64,000 bases of DNA. Source: Pomphorhynchus laevis. Its lineage: Eukaryota; Acanthocephala; Palaeacanthocephala; Echinorhynchida; Pomphorhynchidae. Both the position numbers and the translations under genes were made by a program. Location of the stretch: contig WNNJ02000726.1 of the NCBI GenBank assembly GCA_012934845.2, positions 1-64,000 on the forward strand, written 5' to 3'. Shown piece after piece: positions 19,570-31,240 of this stretch; position 1 is the stretch's first letter; every line of letters starts with the position of its first letter. The notes below the pieces were generated by a model. It was not told the origin of the DNA. It saw only the letters and a program-made list of their open reading frames with translations, and did not search any database.

Positions 19570-21190
19570 GATTCGATTTATTTTGTTTGATATCGGCAGT
19601 GAAGAAACACATTTGCAATGTGCGTACATACAATATGTTCTAATCCCCATTCACGGTTATCCGTTACAACACCACGCTACTTTATTTAATTCTACTAATT
19701 CTTTACGCTACTTTAATTCTATATATACGCTAACAGCAATACGTTACATTTCAGTATTTGTGGTCCTCATCAGCTACTGATCCAATACCTACGTTTCACG
19801 TTTAGGTTCTTTTAATGTTACTCGACTCGTCTGCTCTATTTCCACAGTAGAAACTTAGGAAATAGAGCTGTATATTGTATTGTATTATATATTGTATTGG
19901 CTAATTCACACTATTTTTAAATTTTAGTACAATCACCATATGCGCAGTTGATTTATACAAAAATTGCTTTAATTTAGAAAATTTTCATCTTTTAATAGGT
20001 TTTCTTTTCGTAGTGTTACTAAATTTCTTTTATAGCTTGCTCTTAAAAATTTATAAATTATTACATATTTGTTATTATCATCCAGCAGCGCGCTACATTT
20101 CAGTATTGGTGGACCTCATCAGCTACTGATCCAATACCTACATTTCACGTTTCGGTCCTTTTAATGTTGGCTGACGATCACTCGACTCGTCTGCTTTTAT
20201 TGGCATTTAATTTGAATGTAAGACTTCGTCTTACATTTTGCAAATTTAATTGAAATCATTTCTGATTTTAAATTAAATCAGCGTTGGTATGGGATATGCT
20301 ACCTTCAATTTGAAAACATACATATTTTATTTTTCAAAGTATAGTGTTAGAGAACGCAAAATTTACTTTTCCATAATCTTGCATGTCACATGCCACACAA
20401 GTCAGGCTCACCTGTCTATAATTCACAGCAGTAGATCTCTGAAACCTTTCTTAAAATGGGTCTAATAATAGCTTTTTCCCATTTAAATGGTTTAATTACT
20501 GAATCGATTGAGCAACGATAGATGAACCATAGCGGAAAGCATAATACCGTCGCAGCCTCTCGTAATACGATCGATTGAAAATTATCATAACCGAAAATAA
20601 AGAAATGTTTTGATGACTATTTTTTTATTCTGCACGCTGCTTGAATCCTATATATATGCCAACAACAAACAGCTACATTTCAGTATTAGTGAACCTCATC
20701 AGCTACTGATCCAATACCTACGTTTAAATTTTGCAAATTTAATTGAAATCATTTCTGATTTTAAATTAAATCAGCGTTGGTAGGTGAAGAATCTTCCTTC
20801 AATTTGAAAACCTACCAATTTTTGAAATTAATTGCAATTTCTAAACTAGTCATCTAGAGTTTGTTTCCTAATTTTAAGTTGAAATACCTGTGCAGTCATT
20901 GTTACTATTGAAGTTTAGATGACTATTTTTATTATTTCAACGCTGATTTTATTTAAAATCAGAAATCACTTCTTATTAGTTGTTATCATCCAGAAAATTT
21001 GGTATTAAAACGATAAATTGAATTTGTAAATTATTACTATATATTTTACGTTAATATACCTATGCAGTCATTGTCTCCATTCAAATGCTGATGACCATTT
21101 TATTCTGTAAGTTACTTTAATCCTATCTATAAGCCAACAGCAGTACGCCAATGTAGCGTACTGCTAATAAAAAATAGCTATCAAAATTTC
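19570..21190. repeat. Cluster of foldback repeats with decayed hammerhead-like cores
   Basis: The phrase CATCAGCTACTGATCCAATACCTA occurs in split or whole form at about 19769, 20118 and 20699. It is flanked by TACATTTCAGTATT and by CTCGACTCGTCTGC, and by AATTGAAATCATTTCTGATTTTAAAT arms. The best copy (20111-20158, minus strand) has GGACC-GAAA, CAGTAG-CTGATGA-GGTCC and CCAATAC / GTATTGG complementarity, but its cleavage triplet is decayed. The family is the same as the foldback element at 43170-43735. Confidence 0.6.
20340..20590 (-). mobile_element. CR1-like LINE RT relic
   Basis: On the minus strand short coding remnants resemble the region before the first RT motif (PFKWEKAIIRPILRK, then a decayed NYRPVSLT-like segment near 20410). 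The same relic, in the same orientation, occurs at 42950-43160 next to another foldback copy, so LINE relic and foldback repeat were duplicated together. Confidence 0.45.
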
Positions 21191-21744
21191 AATATAAAAT
21201 ATATTTATTGAATAGTTCATATATTTTGAATTTGAAACTTATAAGTTCCAAATATTTATAAAAAGTTCCAAATATTTATTTTTAAACAGATTGTGCTCTA
21301 ATTAAATTTTGAGTAAATAGATAGAGTGAAGGAATTTTTTTTAATTTTAAAATCAAATAATTAAGTTAATAAAACTTATTTTTTGAATTTTAGCGCAGGA
21401 TCAAATATTTCGCTAGCTGCTACAGAAACAAAACAGAAACCAAAAACACGTGTGTTTTGTACACAAAAATGCACATAATATTAATAAATTAAAATTAACT
21501 GATCCATATTTTATTTGAAATTCTGAAGAATAATCAATAAAACCATATTTTTGGAATTTTGGATCAATAAAAAAACTAATTTATTTTTGTTTGGCTAGCT
21601 ACTGCTAGCAAAATCAGTAACAAAACGTCCAACCGTTTGACGTTTAATGAATCGTATTATATTATGTTTTAAATATTATGAATATAATAATTCAAACATA
21701 ATAATATTTTTTTTCAATAATATTATTATAATAATATTATTATA
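21191..21744. other. AT-rich stretch with small repeat remnants
   Basis: No gene is recognised. CGCTAGCTGCTACAG (21412) and GGCTAGCTACTGCTAGC (21594) are remnants of the stem-loop family described at 37.7, 46.7 and 60-61 kb. Confidence 0.45.
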
Positions 21745-22135
21745 ATTTTTTTTTGAAAGAAGAAAAGCTTTATTCACAAAGTTTACAAAGGGAATTTAAC
21801 CCAAATATCATTATGTTTGAATTACATGTTACGGGGCGTGTGCTTTAGCTAAGGCTCCTGTTGCTCGAGGCGGACGGCCTTTCCACTTGAAGAACGGTAA
21901 CCCCGGATGCATATCGACGCCGCGCGGCATAGGGCAACACCGATTTCACGTGTAATGCGAGTCAAGCACTGTGCGTATGTCGTTTGGTCAGACCTCTGCG
22001 CCTGCAGAATGGCGATTCGGCGCAACTCAGCACGAGAGCTTTCACTCAATCCGCCGTTTGTCGAAGCGATGAAGGGTACAAATGTGCCTCTTGCAATCTG
22101 TTGAACCCGTTCCTATTATAATAATTTCCTATTAT
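21745..22135 (-). mobile_element. 3' fragment of a restriction-like-endonuclease LINE, copy R4-3
   Basis: The minus strand encodes the extreme C-terminus (SSRAELRRIAILQAQRSDQT...ASICIRGYRS), matching the last ~65 residues of R4-1. It is flanked on both sides by TAT/ATT-rich microsatellite sequence, with an A-run (T on this strand) at the 3' end near 21747. Confidence 0.65.
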
Positions 22136-22194
22136 AAAGTTCCTATTATATTATTATAATATTATTAATAATAATTTGATTATTATTATTATTT

Positions 22195-25080
22195 TTTTAA
22201 TTTAAAAAAAATACAAACATTTAAGAATACAGTCAAATAATAGTTATTAAGTCTTGTTCCATGCTGACTAACTGACTAAATTTTCGACGTACGAGCAGCA
22301 CGTATAGACATCGAAGACATTTTTGCTAAAGCAAAACCGACTCTACTCCTTATATTTCGGATACAGGCGCTGTAATTATCGCAAGTTCTATCTGCTCGTA
22401 TCTTTGCTATTTTCTTTAAAATCATCTGTGATGTACTGCCAAGGGCACCGTTGGAGGCAAGAACAATAGGATAAAATGACGATCGTTCAAACCGTGCTAT
22501 TCTTTCACCATACTTCGAGTTTTTTCTAGCCTCGTGATAGTTAAAAGCATTGCTTGTCGTGCCAGATGAATAAGAAGGAGCAAGATGGCTGAAAACACAA
22601 ATGTCAAATAATGACCGCTCCGTCTTATCCCCAAACAGACCGTAACACGCAACATCAACTCTAGAATTACGATCAAGGGTCGTTGTGGAATTTTTGAAAA
22701 CTATTCCTTCAGACAAAGGTTGTAAAGGAGGTTCAATTGATGTTGAACTGCATACATCGGCTAGTTCTTTAGCAATAATATCTCGAATCACGTTATGTCT
22801 AATTGTTGGAATACCACCGGACTGACAAGCAACAGCATGACAAATATCAAAATGGTGTCCACACAAACATTTCATGGGTGAGTCTGGAGGTTTCCATCCA
22901 TAGCGTGATGCCAGAGCATTTTGAAATTGCCTTTTGCTTAAGTGGTGACCAAGTACTAGTGAAGGTTTTGCTGAAAGCCAATTAGATGCTCCTTTACAGG
23001 CTGCGAAATCGAGACAAGCGCTAATAGTCGCTGATTTTGATTTAACTCTCATCAATCGAGTTTTGATAGATTCTTGCTTATGTTCTTATTTCTCGCGCAA
23101 TTTGGGCATATCTAATCTCTAAATCACTTCCTGATAATCCATCTAGTAGAGGTTGGCTCATGCGTAATGAACGATCATATTCCGAAAGAGGATTACTATT
23201 CGGGTCTTGTATACCCAATCCACCGTAGCGTAATGGAATCATTATCGAATCAAGTTGTCCCGTATCTAAATCTACTCCTGTCAACTTCGGAATGATCGTG
23301 TTGAATATATACGATGAAAGACGTTCATAACATGTGCTACTAGCCATACAAGTTCGTTGAACATAATTCCACTTGAATTGGAGCGCCTGCGTCAAAGCTG
23401 CAAAAGCGACGTATGGATCTTCATTCGCTACTAAATTCAACTTTTTTAATGATTCAATCCAATTGTCAATTTTGCCATGAACAAACTGGTCCATATATGT
23501 TTGATCTCCAATGGCAGAACCAAGAATTTCTGTACCTTGAAATATAATCTTAAGCCCTGTACCACAGAAAGTCTTCTCTGCTAAATTTATTTGATATTTA
23601 TGTACTAGAACCTGGCATTTTTGTTCATTCAGATGAAATCCATATCTAAGGCCGATTTCGCGGATACCATTCCAGACTCTCAATACATCAGATCGACTAC
23701 CCACACAATTCGCATCGTCTGCAAACCAGCGATGAGTAACGTTTGGTGCTATAGCTCTCAGCTTCATTATGAGTGGAAGTGATGACGCAGCAAATGCTAT
23801 CACTGCCAGAGGATCACCTTGCGTGAACCCCTCCTTGGAAAATATTAAATCCTTGTCGACTGAAAGAGTTGCTGGATTACCATACACATTACGCAGCACT
23901 GTTGCTAGTGAAGGACAAACATACTCGATATTTGCTAGAGCCAATTTACGGTTCACACAGTTAAAGGCATTTCGAGCATCTAGCTGCAACAAGCACATGT
24001 CACTGTTTTCCATGTAAACCTGTCGAATGGAATGTATCGCAGCCTCGACCCCGCATCTTTGTCCAGCGCACAATTGTTCGCATTTCGACACGATCTGTAA
24101 GTCTTTACTTATCAACTTTGCCAGAACTTTTCCAACTATTCTGCGTGATACCTCACCAATCCCTATCGGCCTGATGCCGGGGTCCTTGTTCAATGGAATC
24201 AAACGGCTTGCTGTAAAAGCTGTAAGAGAGTCTGGGTTAATAATAAAGGTTGCCACTAGATACGAAAAATCAGCAAGACTGGAAGCTAGTCGAGAAGATG
24301 ATATTCCGTAAGAACATGGTATTGTGCGCCATATTTGCGCATCCATTCCTGAAGGTCCTGCTGATCTTTGAGTGCGTCGAGCTGCCTCTATAATGTCATC
24401 GCTTGATATGTATTCAAAACGTACTCGGTGGTGCTTAACCATGTTTGGAAAATGACTATTTAGAGCTACGCCTTTACTTATGTCGGAAGCTTCAGGGTGA
24501 AGCTGTAAGACCTTATGCCGCACACTCTGTGATTCAAAAGTATCGTCCAGCTCCATTATACCCATTTGATTGTGAGGATTTTCAAGCAATTTTATCGCTG
24601 AGTTTGTCTTGTGATGTGTCATTAGCTGAATAAATTTCTGGACCCAACTTGATTTTCTAGATGTCCTTTGGCTTTGGCACTTTCTCTAACTTTGAAGGAT
24701 TCTTGCTTCACATAAAAGCTCGAACAAGTTTTGTTCCTTCCATAATTTTAGTCCGCGTTTAATATTTTTGCGTCTTGTACTCACACGACGAGATTCCGTT
24801 CTTTGCAAAATTAACTGACACATCACCGTAAATGATTTAAGACTTAATTCTATCTGTTTGATCATCGACGCATAAACGATAAAATGACGCTAAATTGTCG
24901 ATGAACTCGAAGCTTGCATTACATTTTGGTAGCTCGAACAAATTCGGAGCACATAAAATGACTTCTTTGTAAACCGAGTCAATGTCAATCACTGTGTTAG
25001 TTTGTTTATCTGTGCTACTATGTAAGAGCTCAGTAGATTTATTAGTAAATCCAATACTACACAAGTTCAATTCCAAGATT
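22195..25080 (-). mobile_element. Nearly full-length restriction-like-endonuclease LINE, copy R4-4
   Basis: The longest copy of this family. From its 5' end (near 25080) it has an N-terminal region with a stop (about 24690), the complete RT, and the C-terminal zinc motif and nuclease. ATT repeats lie just past the 3' end (22150-22195). The 5' end is less certain: it may extend to the hairpin at 25108-25138. Confidence 0.75.
22276..24640 (-). pseudogene. RT and restriction-like endonuclease frames of LINE R4-4
   Basis: The RT frame (24622-23078) starts within FIQLMTHHKTNSAIKLLENP, a block like the spacer before RT in R2-type proteins. It shows SAGPSGMDAQIWR, the aspartate motif QLDARNAFNCVNR, FTQGDPLAVIAFAA and the catalytic WFADDANCVG. 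The second frame (23055-22276) begins in the thumb and holds CLC...H...C (22870-22800), the nuclease residues SRVDVACYGLFG, LFDICVFSHLAP and EARKNSKYGERI, then the conserved tail. The two frames differ, so there is one frameshift near 23060-23080, plus the upstream stop. Nuclease and RT active-site residues are all kept. It is the best reference copy for this family here. Confidence 0.8.
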
Positions 25081-25107
25081 TAATTAATACAACCATTCAC
25101 TGAATGT

Positions 25108-25138
25108 GATACATTCGTTCGCTCTGAACGAATGTATC
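25108..25138. repeat. Perfect 13-bp hairpin
   Basis: GATACATTCGTTC, loop GCTCT, then the exact reverse complement. It lies between the 5' end of R4-4 and the 5' end of the next LINE, so it could be a 5' end structure of either. Confidence 0.7.
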
Positions 25139-25288
25139 GGAGTTTGTATTGACGGTTTACCTCGCGGCATTATGTTGTGTGTTGTTTCAATCGTATTTGA
25201 ATCGTATTTTTCAATCGTGGACGATTGTAAGTAGTTATTAGTTAGCAGCTGTATATTGTAAGTAGTTGTTAGCAGCTGATCGTTTTGT

Positions 25289-26569
25289 ATGTCAAAAAAA
25301 ATAAAAATGTGTAGCGCTACCGGAGGATCAAAGAAAGTAAACAGCTCAAGCAAAATGAATGAAAAAACGTCTGATTTTGGAAAAAAAGATGATATTTCTA
25401 AGATTGGTGGGGTAAGTTCGAACAATGAGACTGCAAAAAAGGTTAGTAATGATTTATTTGATAGTTTTGTTAATGGGAAACTTCTCTCTCCTATACCTAA
25501 AGAAAGGAATCTGTTAATCATTACATCCTTGACTCCCACAAAAACTGAGGATTTATTTAAGAAGTTTTTGAGAGGTTTTGTAGACAAATACAATAATCGT
25601 ATACTGTTCAATAGAGTTCGCACTTATGAGAACACTCTCAAAGTGTCATTTATCTCTTCCGGTATGTTGGAAGAATATAAGACCTATTTTAGTGAGAATC
25701 TCTTCAAGATTGGGCGACTCGAATCGAAAGAAATTTTCTCTTCCGTAAAGATCAACAATTTTCCAGATGCTCTTGAAGATGAGGATTTGGAACTTCTAAA
25801 AAAGAAATTTAATCTCTCTTCTGCAAGAAGAATTCATAGTAATAGTGGAAGAATTATTCCAATTGCTTTCGCAAATACTACTTCCGAAAATGCCTTGACG
25901 CTAAGTAATTCTAAATCCAACCCTTTCCTTGGTTACAATCTTTCCTTTGAAATTCTGGTTGAAGACAATATGATATATCCCCACTGTAACGTCTGCCACC
26001 AATGGGGTCACTGGCAGTCCTCCTGCAGTGGAACCAAGGTCTGCGGAATATGTGGTGACGATGATTGCCAGGCCTTGTTGAATTCTTCCCGGTGCGAACA
26101 CTCGGCCTTCTGCATAAACTGCGGGGGCCCTCATCCATCTTTTTCACGCAAATGTAGGATTTTCAGAGAATACCGAGATTTATTTAAACCGAAAACTTTT
26201 CAACAGAAATCATTTTCTGCTGCGGCGATTCCTGACAGGATGATGTCAGATGGCGAAATAATTAAAACAATTCAAAGCACAATGGCCAAGGAATTAACAG
26301 AAATAAGGGAGCAACTTTTGCAGCAATCCCTATATTTTTCTTCCTTCTTTAACAGCTGTATAGGATCTACAACGACTTCGACCTCTACACCTGTATCGAA
26401 GAAGAGATCATCCTCTGTCAGGGTGGTTGCACCTGTCAAGGTGGGGAAGATGATGAGAGGGAAGCTCACTTCCAGGGAAAATGAAGATACTATTCCCTCC
26501 GGGGAAGTGCCGGTCCAAAGGATGTCTAGTGGTGTTGGGGGAAACCCCTCCACTTCTAGTACGTCCTGA
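25289..26569 (+). CDS. LINE ORF1 protein with CCHC zinc knuckles
   Basis: A 426-residue frame from ATG 25289. The N-terminal third is basic and lysine/serine-rich. Residues about 95-215 form a globular region that looks like the RRM-type domain of Jockey/I ORF1. Residues 233-295 hold three Cys/His clusters: CNVCHQWGHWQSSC, CGICGDDDCQ...CEH and CINCGGPHPSFSRKC. The C-terminus is Ser/Thr-rich. It would package the element RNA (family knowledge). No frame damage is seen. Confidence 0.8.
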   Translation: MSKKIKMCSATGGSKKVNSSSKMNEKTSDFGKKDDISKIGGVSSNNETAKKVSNDLFDSFVNGKLLSPIPKERNLLIITSLTPTKTEDLFKKFLRGFVDKYNNRILFNRVRTYENTLKVSFISSGMLEEYKTYFSENLFKIGRLESKEIFSSVKINNFPDALEDEDLELLKKKFNLSSARRIHSNSGRIIPIAFANTTSENALTLSNSKSNPFLGYNLSFEILVEDNMIYPHCNVCHQWGHWQSSCSGTKVCGICGDDDCQALLNSSRCEHSAFCINCGGPHPSFSRKCRIFREYRDLFKPKTFQQKSFSAAAIPDRMMSDGEIIKTIQSTMAKELTEIREQLLQQSLYFSSFFNSCIGSTTTSTSTPVSKKRSSSVRVVAPVKVGKMMRGKLTSRENEDTIPSGEVPVQRMSSGVGGNPSTSSTS

Positions 26570-26604
26570 GGGCGTGGTAATCCCGGGTGAACCGATTAAA
26601 CACA

Positions 26605-29058
26605 ATGTCTGGTAACGGTGACCCTTTTTCGCTGAACATCGTTCAGTGGAATTCGGGAGGAGCTTCTGCCCTTAGACTTCTCTCAGGCCGAGATGCTGAT
26701 GTTATAGTCCTTCAGGAGACGCGGTCTATCCGTCGACCCGAGGACATTACTCGATTTATCCCTAAGCACATCTGTTCAGACTTTACTCCTTATATAACCC
26801 CGCCTCACTCCTCTTCATCTCAAGGACTCTTGACCCTAGTTAAATGCTCCTTAAGATCGTCCCTCCTATTAAATTATTCTTGTCCAGCCCTGTCTTGTTT
26901 GGTAGTTTCACTCTGTAAGAACGGTAAACGCTTCAGTCTGGCCAATGTCTATATTCGTCCAGGGGAGATTCACAAGAATCGGGACATCCTGGATAATATC
27001 CTTGACAGCGGCTACGACATGATACTAGGCGATTTCAACGACAGAACTGGTCGTTGGATTAATGCTGCACACCGCAGAGCCAGGAACCGGTACTTCATTC
27101 ACAAACCACCATCCCCCACCTTTCATTGCTCAACAACAAACTCACTCGTCGACCTTCTACTGATTCATGAGAGGTGGCTGCTTAAGCCCTTCTGTACTGA
27201 ACAGTCGCGTCAACATCTGACCACCTCTCATGACCTTATTCGTTGGCGGATTGAGGAGGATACGCTGCTTCGCCGGAGATTCTGCTTTGATCCAATCAGA
27301 GTGGCAGTCTTCCAGGCAGCTATCAGCCGCTTCCCCCGAATAGGGAATGAGAGTCTGACCGAATTTAATACCTACCTCTCTTCGCAAGCTACCGGGATTT
27401 TATCAATTACCTATAAAGGTAGAATTTATTGCCCCACTCCGACAAAACTCAAGACCCTTGCACACCTGCTTCATTCACCCAATCTCTCTGCTTCTGCGCG
27501 TCAGGTTCTCTCGAAAGAATACTGGAGCACTAGATATAGGTTCCAGCTGGGTAAGGATAGGGCTAGCATTGCTTCCCTTAATCCAGCCCGGTCTTCCTTC
27601 TGGAAGATATTCAAGAAAGAGAAGTCTGTCTCTTGGAAGGAGAGAGCTTCTGGTTGGATAGGCAGTATCGGTCTGGATAAAGTTTTGGAAGAGTCACTAG
27701 CCCTACATAATTATGGAGCCACGCAATCACCGCAACCAATCCCGCCTTGGGGAGACTTCAGGAGTAGGGATGTCTCAGTTCCTGAGATTCTCAACGCCTG
27801 GGGGCCTCTTCCGGGCACCTCCAAAACCATCGCTCCACTCTCTTCTCGGGTCTGTCAGCTTCTGACTGCCGATCAAAGGAGAGAAGTGGCCGTCACCATG
27901 CTTTAAGCATCACCTTCTGATGTAGCAGGCATCAATATTAGTAAGAGAATTTTTATCCATAAGAGAAATCCTGTTCGCTCTCCAAAAGACCTGCGGCCCA
28001 TCTCGATACAAAATTCCCTCGTTTCGATCTACGAAAAAGCGCTTGCGCGTAGAATCCGCGACCATTTAACTAGGCATCACTTAATCCCACCTGGTTTTCA
28101 TGGGTTCGTTAAAGGGCGCTCGGTACATTCTGCAGTATGTGAGGTGCAGCAGTTCTGTCGGGAGAACCGTCATCAATTAGTTGTGGCTGTTTTCTTAGAC
28201 TTTTCGGCTGCATTTGACCGTATCTCCATTCCCTTCGTTATCTCTTCTCTTAGGTCCTTAGGGTTGCCTGCGAGAATTGTTAACAGGGTGGAGATACTGC
28301 TGTATACCAAGCGGTTCTACTATGAAGACGACCCTGATGCGAGTCAGTTCTACCCCATTACAGGAGTGCCTCAAGGCTCCCCACTTTCTCCTATCTTATA
28401 TCTTGCTGCCTCCATACAACTTTTCAAAATTTTCAAACGTGAAAAACGTCTTGTGGTATATGCTGATGATACCACAGCCCTATTCACTGGACGTAGGTGC
28501 AAAGACGTAGTCTCCGACATCAGCCAATTCTTTTTAAGATTAAAAGACCAGCTTCCCCAGTCCAATCTTATTGTAAACTCCGCCAAATCGCAGGTGGTAG
28601 TTTTTCATGGCGCCCCTGCGACGAGGAAAAAGCTTAAGAGATTAGCAATCTCTGCCTTATCCTCCATTATGCCCAACGACCAAATCCCCTCCTTCACTAG
28701 TCGAGTAAGATACCTTGGGTTCACTGTGACCGTGAACTGGTCGGCCAAGTCTGACCTGGATAGACTTAAACGTATCCTGAAGAGAGCTAGATGGGCCCTG
28801 AAACGGGCCCAACATCTGTCATTAAAGGAGGTAACTCAGGTGCGCCTTTGGGGCACCTGGGCTATTTCGGGGTTAGTCTTCTTCTCGAGAGGACGTCCCC
28901 CTGAGCAAAGACTAATGTTCTTGAAGCTACTCGTGTCCCGCTTACCTGACATCGTCCGTCGCGAGTGGATCCTTCGGGGGGTGGCAGACCCCGGGTGGTT
29001 CACTCGTAAGGCGGCGTGCTGGATCGGTTCTAGGGATCAGATTCCCCTAGAGCTATAA
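26605..29058 (+). CDS. LINE ORF2: endonuclease plus reverse transcriptase, one internal stop
   Basis: The likely ATG is 26605, 36 bases after the ORF1 stop; a GTG upstream is in frame but unlikely. Endonuclease blocks: IVQWNSGG, VIVLQETR, YDMILGDFNDRTGRW, SLVDLLLI and TTSHDLIRW. After one TAA (27904-27906) the frame continues unchanged into the RT: KDLRPISIQNSLVSIYEK, FHGFVKGRSVHSAV, VFLDFSAAFDRIS, TGVPQGSPLSPILYLAA and VVYADDTTALF (YADD), then a C-terminal Trp-rich region. Both active sites are intact, so a single substitution is the only visible lesion and the insertion is recent. Confidence 0.8.
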
Positions 29059-29265
29059 ACATGGAGGAGACCTGAAGAAGTTAGTGAAGTTATGTTACTT
29101 TGACTACTTTTCTTTTCTGTAATTTTTCTTCCTTATTGTCTCCCCCATCGGGGAATGTTTATTTAGTATTAAGAAAATCTTTATTCTTTATTTATTTATT
29201 TTGTTTTGTATGTTATTTATTGTGTGTTTAAGCTGTTAATTTTTTTTGTTCTAAACATAGTAATA

Positions 29266-29474
29266 TTTGAATTAATAATAATATATTAATATAATAATTA
29301 ACATAATTATCTAAACATGATAATTATCTAAACATAATAATATTTAAACATAATAATATTTAATAAATTAAATATTATTTAATAAATATATTTAATAAAT
29401 TAAATATTTAATAAATTAATACATAATAATATTTTAACATAATAATATTTTAACATTATCTAAACATAATATTT
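29266..29474. repeat. AAT/TAA-rich microsatellite
   Basis: Degenerate ATAATATTTAA repeats, with CATAATAATATT repeated many times. It separates the I-like LINE from the next LINE and probably grew from the LINE 3' tail. Confidence 0.6.
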
Positions 29475-30310
29475 TTTTTTATTTTTTTTCTTTATTAGTA
29501 AAACATAAAATTAAAGGTAACCCTCTAATGGGCCCTATTTGTCAATTCAAAAAAAATAATTATCTGTATGTGTAGTTATGCAAAAACTGGACGATGAAAC
29601 GCCGATCTGGATCCTCTAATGCACCGGGATACCATCCTTGCGAGACGGATGCCTATTCTACAACGCAGCGTTGAAATTACATCCGAATACTTAACCTCTG
29701 CTCTTTCGGCGATAGTATTCGCGATTTTTTTCAGAAGACTTACCGTGCCCTAACCTGCACCTCCAGAGTTCGACAACACAACAGGAATGAAAGATGCTCT
29801 TTCAATTTCGGTTATTCTTTCTAGATATTTATTTCTTTTTCGGCTTTCGTGATACTCAAAACACGCACTCGGATTCCTTGATAAATTCGACGGCGCGAGC
29901 GCATTAAAAATGCAAACATCTATTAAAGTACGTTCCGTCTTGTCACCAAACAATCCGTTGCATGATATGTCCAATCTCGCTTCTTTATCCTTAGTAGTTG
30001 TTTGTTTCAAGAAAGTTACATTTGAAGAAACAGGCGCCAGTCGAGGTTCGATTTGTACAGATGGACATATCTCAGTAAGCGTGTATGCTAAGAAATCCCG
30101 TACCACGTCATGTCTCATAGATGGAAGTCCACCAAGTGAACACGAAAGCGAGTGCGCCAGAGAATTTACTGTACCACATTGACAATAGGACGGAGCGCTT
30201 TTTGGAAGAAAACCGTATCGCGCCGCCATAGCGTCTCGAAATTCATCGTTGCTTAGCCTTGAATTCCTTTCATGCGATGGATAAACTGAAAGCCATGATG
30301 ATGCACCTTA
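29475..30310 (-). mobile_element. 5'-truncated restriction-like-endonuclease LINE, copy R4-5
   Basis: The minus strand encodes the finger and nuclease: YCQCGTVNSLAHSLSC (C..C...H...C), EARLDISCNGLFGDKTERT, LIDVCIFNALAPS and YHESRKRNKYLERI. The 3' UTR carries the GGGCCCATTAGAGGGTTACC motif of R4-1 and R4-2, then an A-rich end (T-run 29470-29500). Both flanks are AAT-rich. The frame is open from about 30305 to 29750 and breaks beyond that. Confidence 0.75.
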
Positions 30311-30399
30311 ATTATGCACCTTAACATAATAATATTTGAATTAATAATAATATATTAATATAATAATTAACATAATAATATATTATATTAACATAATAA

Positions 30400-31240
30400 A
30401 ATATTCATTACAGTATAAGTTGTATTGTATATCAATAAAATCATTTAAATTTAAGGATATGAAAAAGTTTATAAAAATTTCGAATTTCAATTTTTATTTT
30501 TGAAACTTTGAGTGTTATAAGATTCGTAATCTTGTTTTACTTTTATAGTCAATGTGATAATTTGTTTTAGAAATAGTTATATTACTCGTAATATCTATTC
30601 AATATCTGAGTAACGTCATACGATAGCCTTAATCACATAGTCTCTGTAATGGTCATATTGAACATCATTTATATTATAGATATATACGCTATCTCTATAG
30701 TATATAAAAATAATATCATTTTGTCATAGATATACATGTTAGTTAACAGGAGATACATTATAATCGGTATGTATTTAGTCCTAAAGTTGTGTTAGAAGAA
30801 TATATGCTTAGGTTTGTTTTGCTATTTGTTATTTTGAACGAATCTAAAACCGGAAATAAGTTCTTTGTTAATTGTTTAAACTAACCTACTTTAAAACGCA
30901 GTTGAAAAAATGTGACGATCAGGGCTGGAACTTTATTGATGCGCAGTCAATACATGTACCCAATTGTTGTAAACCATAAACGATATCAGCATATTGAGAA
31001 AGGAGTAACGGGTCAACAAGTTAACGTTGCTGTGGACAGCAAGCAAGAAGTGCAAATAGCTAAATATGCAATCCTAGTAACACAAAGCTAAAATCAATAT
31101 ATCGTTCTGGAAACCTCTTATATTCATTACAGTATAAGTTGTATTGTATATCAATAAAATCATTTAAATTTAAGGATATGAAAAAGTTTATAAAAATTTC
31201 GAATTTCAATTTTTACGTTTGAAACTTTGAGTTTATATTT
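30400..31240 (+). repeat. Duplicated block, copy 1, bounded by ~110-bp direct repeats
   Basis: The segment 30516-31240 is almost identical to 34270-35000 on the other side of the gene at 32880. A ~110-bp sequence (CATTACAGTATAAGTTGTAT ... GAAACTTTGAG) occurs at 30405-30512, again at 31125-31230, and at the end of the second block. The pattern is that of a tandem array of a partial gene copy formed by unequal exchange. Confidence 0.75.
30803..31090 (+). pseudogene. Decayed 5' copy of the secreted DUF4139-like gene, copy 1
   Basis: The bases follow the gene at 32878-33185: TTTGTTTTGCTATTTGTTATTTTGAACGA..., then GGCTGGAACTTTATTGATGCGCAGTCAATA, AAACGATATCAGCATATTGAGAAAGGAGTA and so on. It covers about the first 100 codons with several indels and stops, and it stops where the gene would continue, so it is a truncated pseudogene. 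Confidence 0.7.

Larger units (their letters stand above)
25260..29265 (+). mobile_element. Almost complete I/Jockey-type LINE
   Basis: A two-ORF LINE: ORF1 with zinc knuckles (25289-26569) and ORF2 with endonuclease and RT (26605-29058), then a 3' UTR running into an AT/TTAATAATAAT-rich end. Only one stop interrupts ORF2. Presence of CCHC knuckles in ORF1 and a GVPQGSPLSP-type RT points to the I or Jockey group. A decayed relative lies at 44.0-45.85 kb. Confidence 0.8.

Noticed and set aside
20340-20590. Possible host gene on the minus strand
   Set aside because: The short frames match the pre-palm region of CR1-type RT and recur at 43 kb with stops.
25084-25623. Minus-strand open frame of 179 codons overlapping LINE ORF1
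   Set aside because: It is the antisense shadow of the I-like ORF1 N-terminus and has no domain-like features.
26272-26605. Two minus-strand frames opposite the end of ORF1
   Set aside because: Antisense shadows of a coding region with biased codon use.
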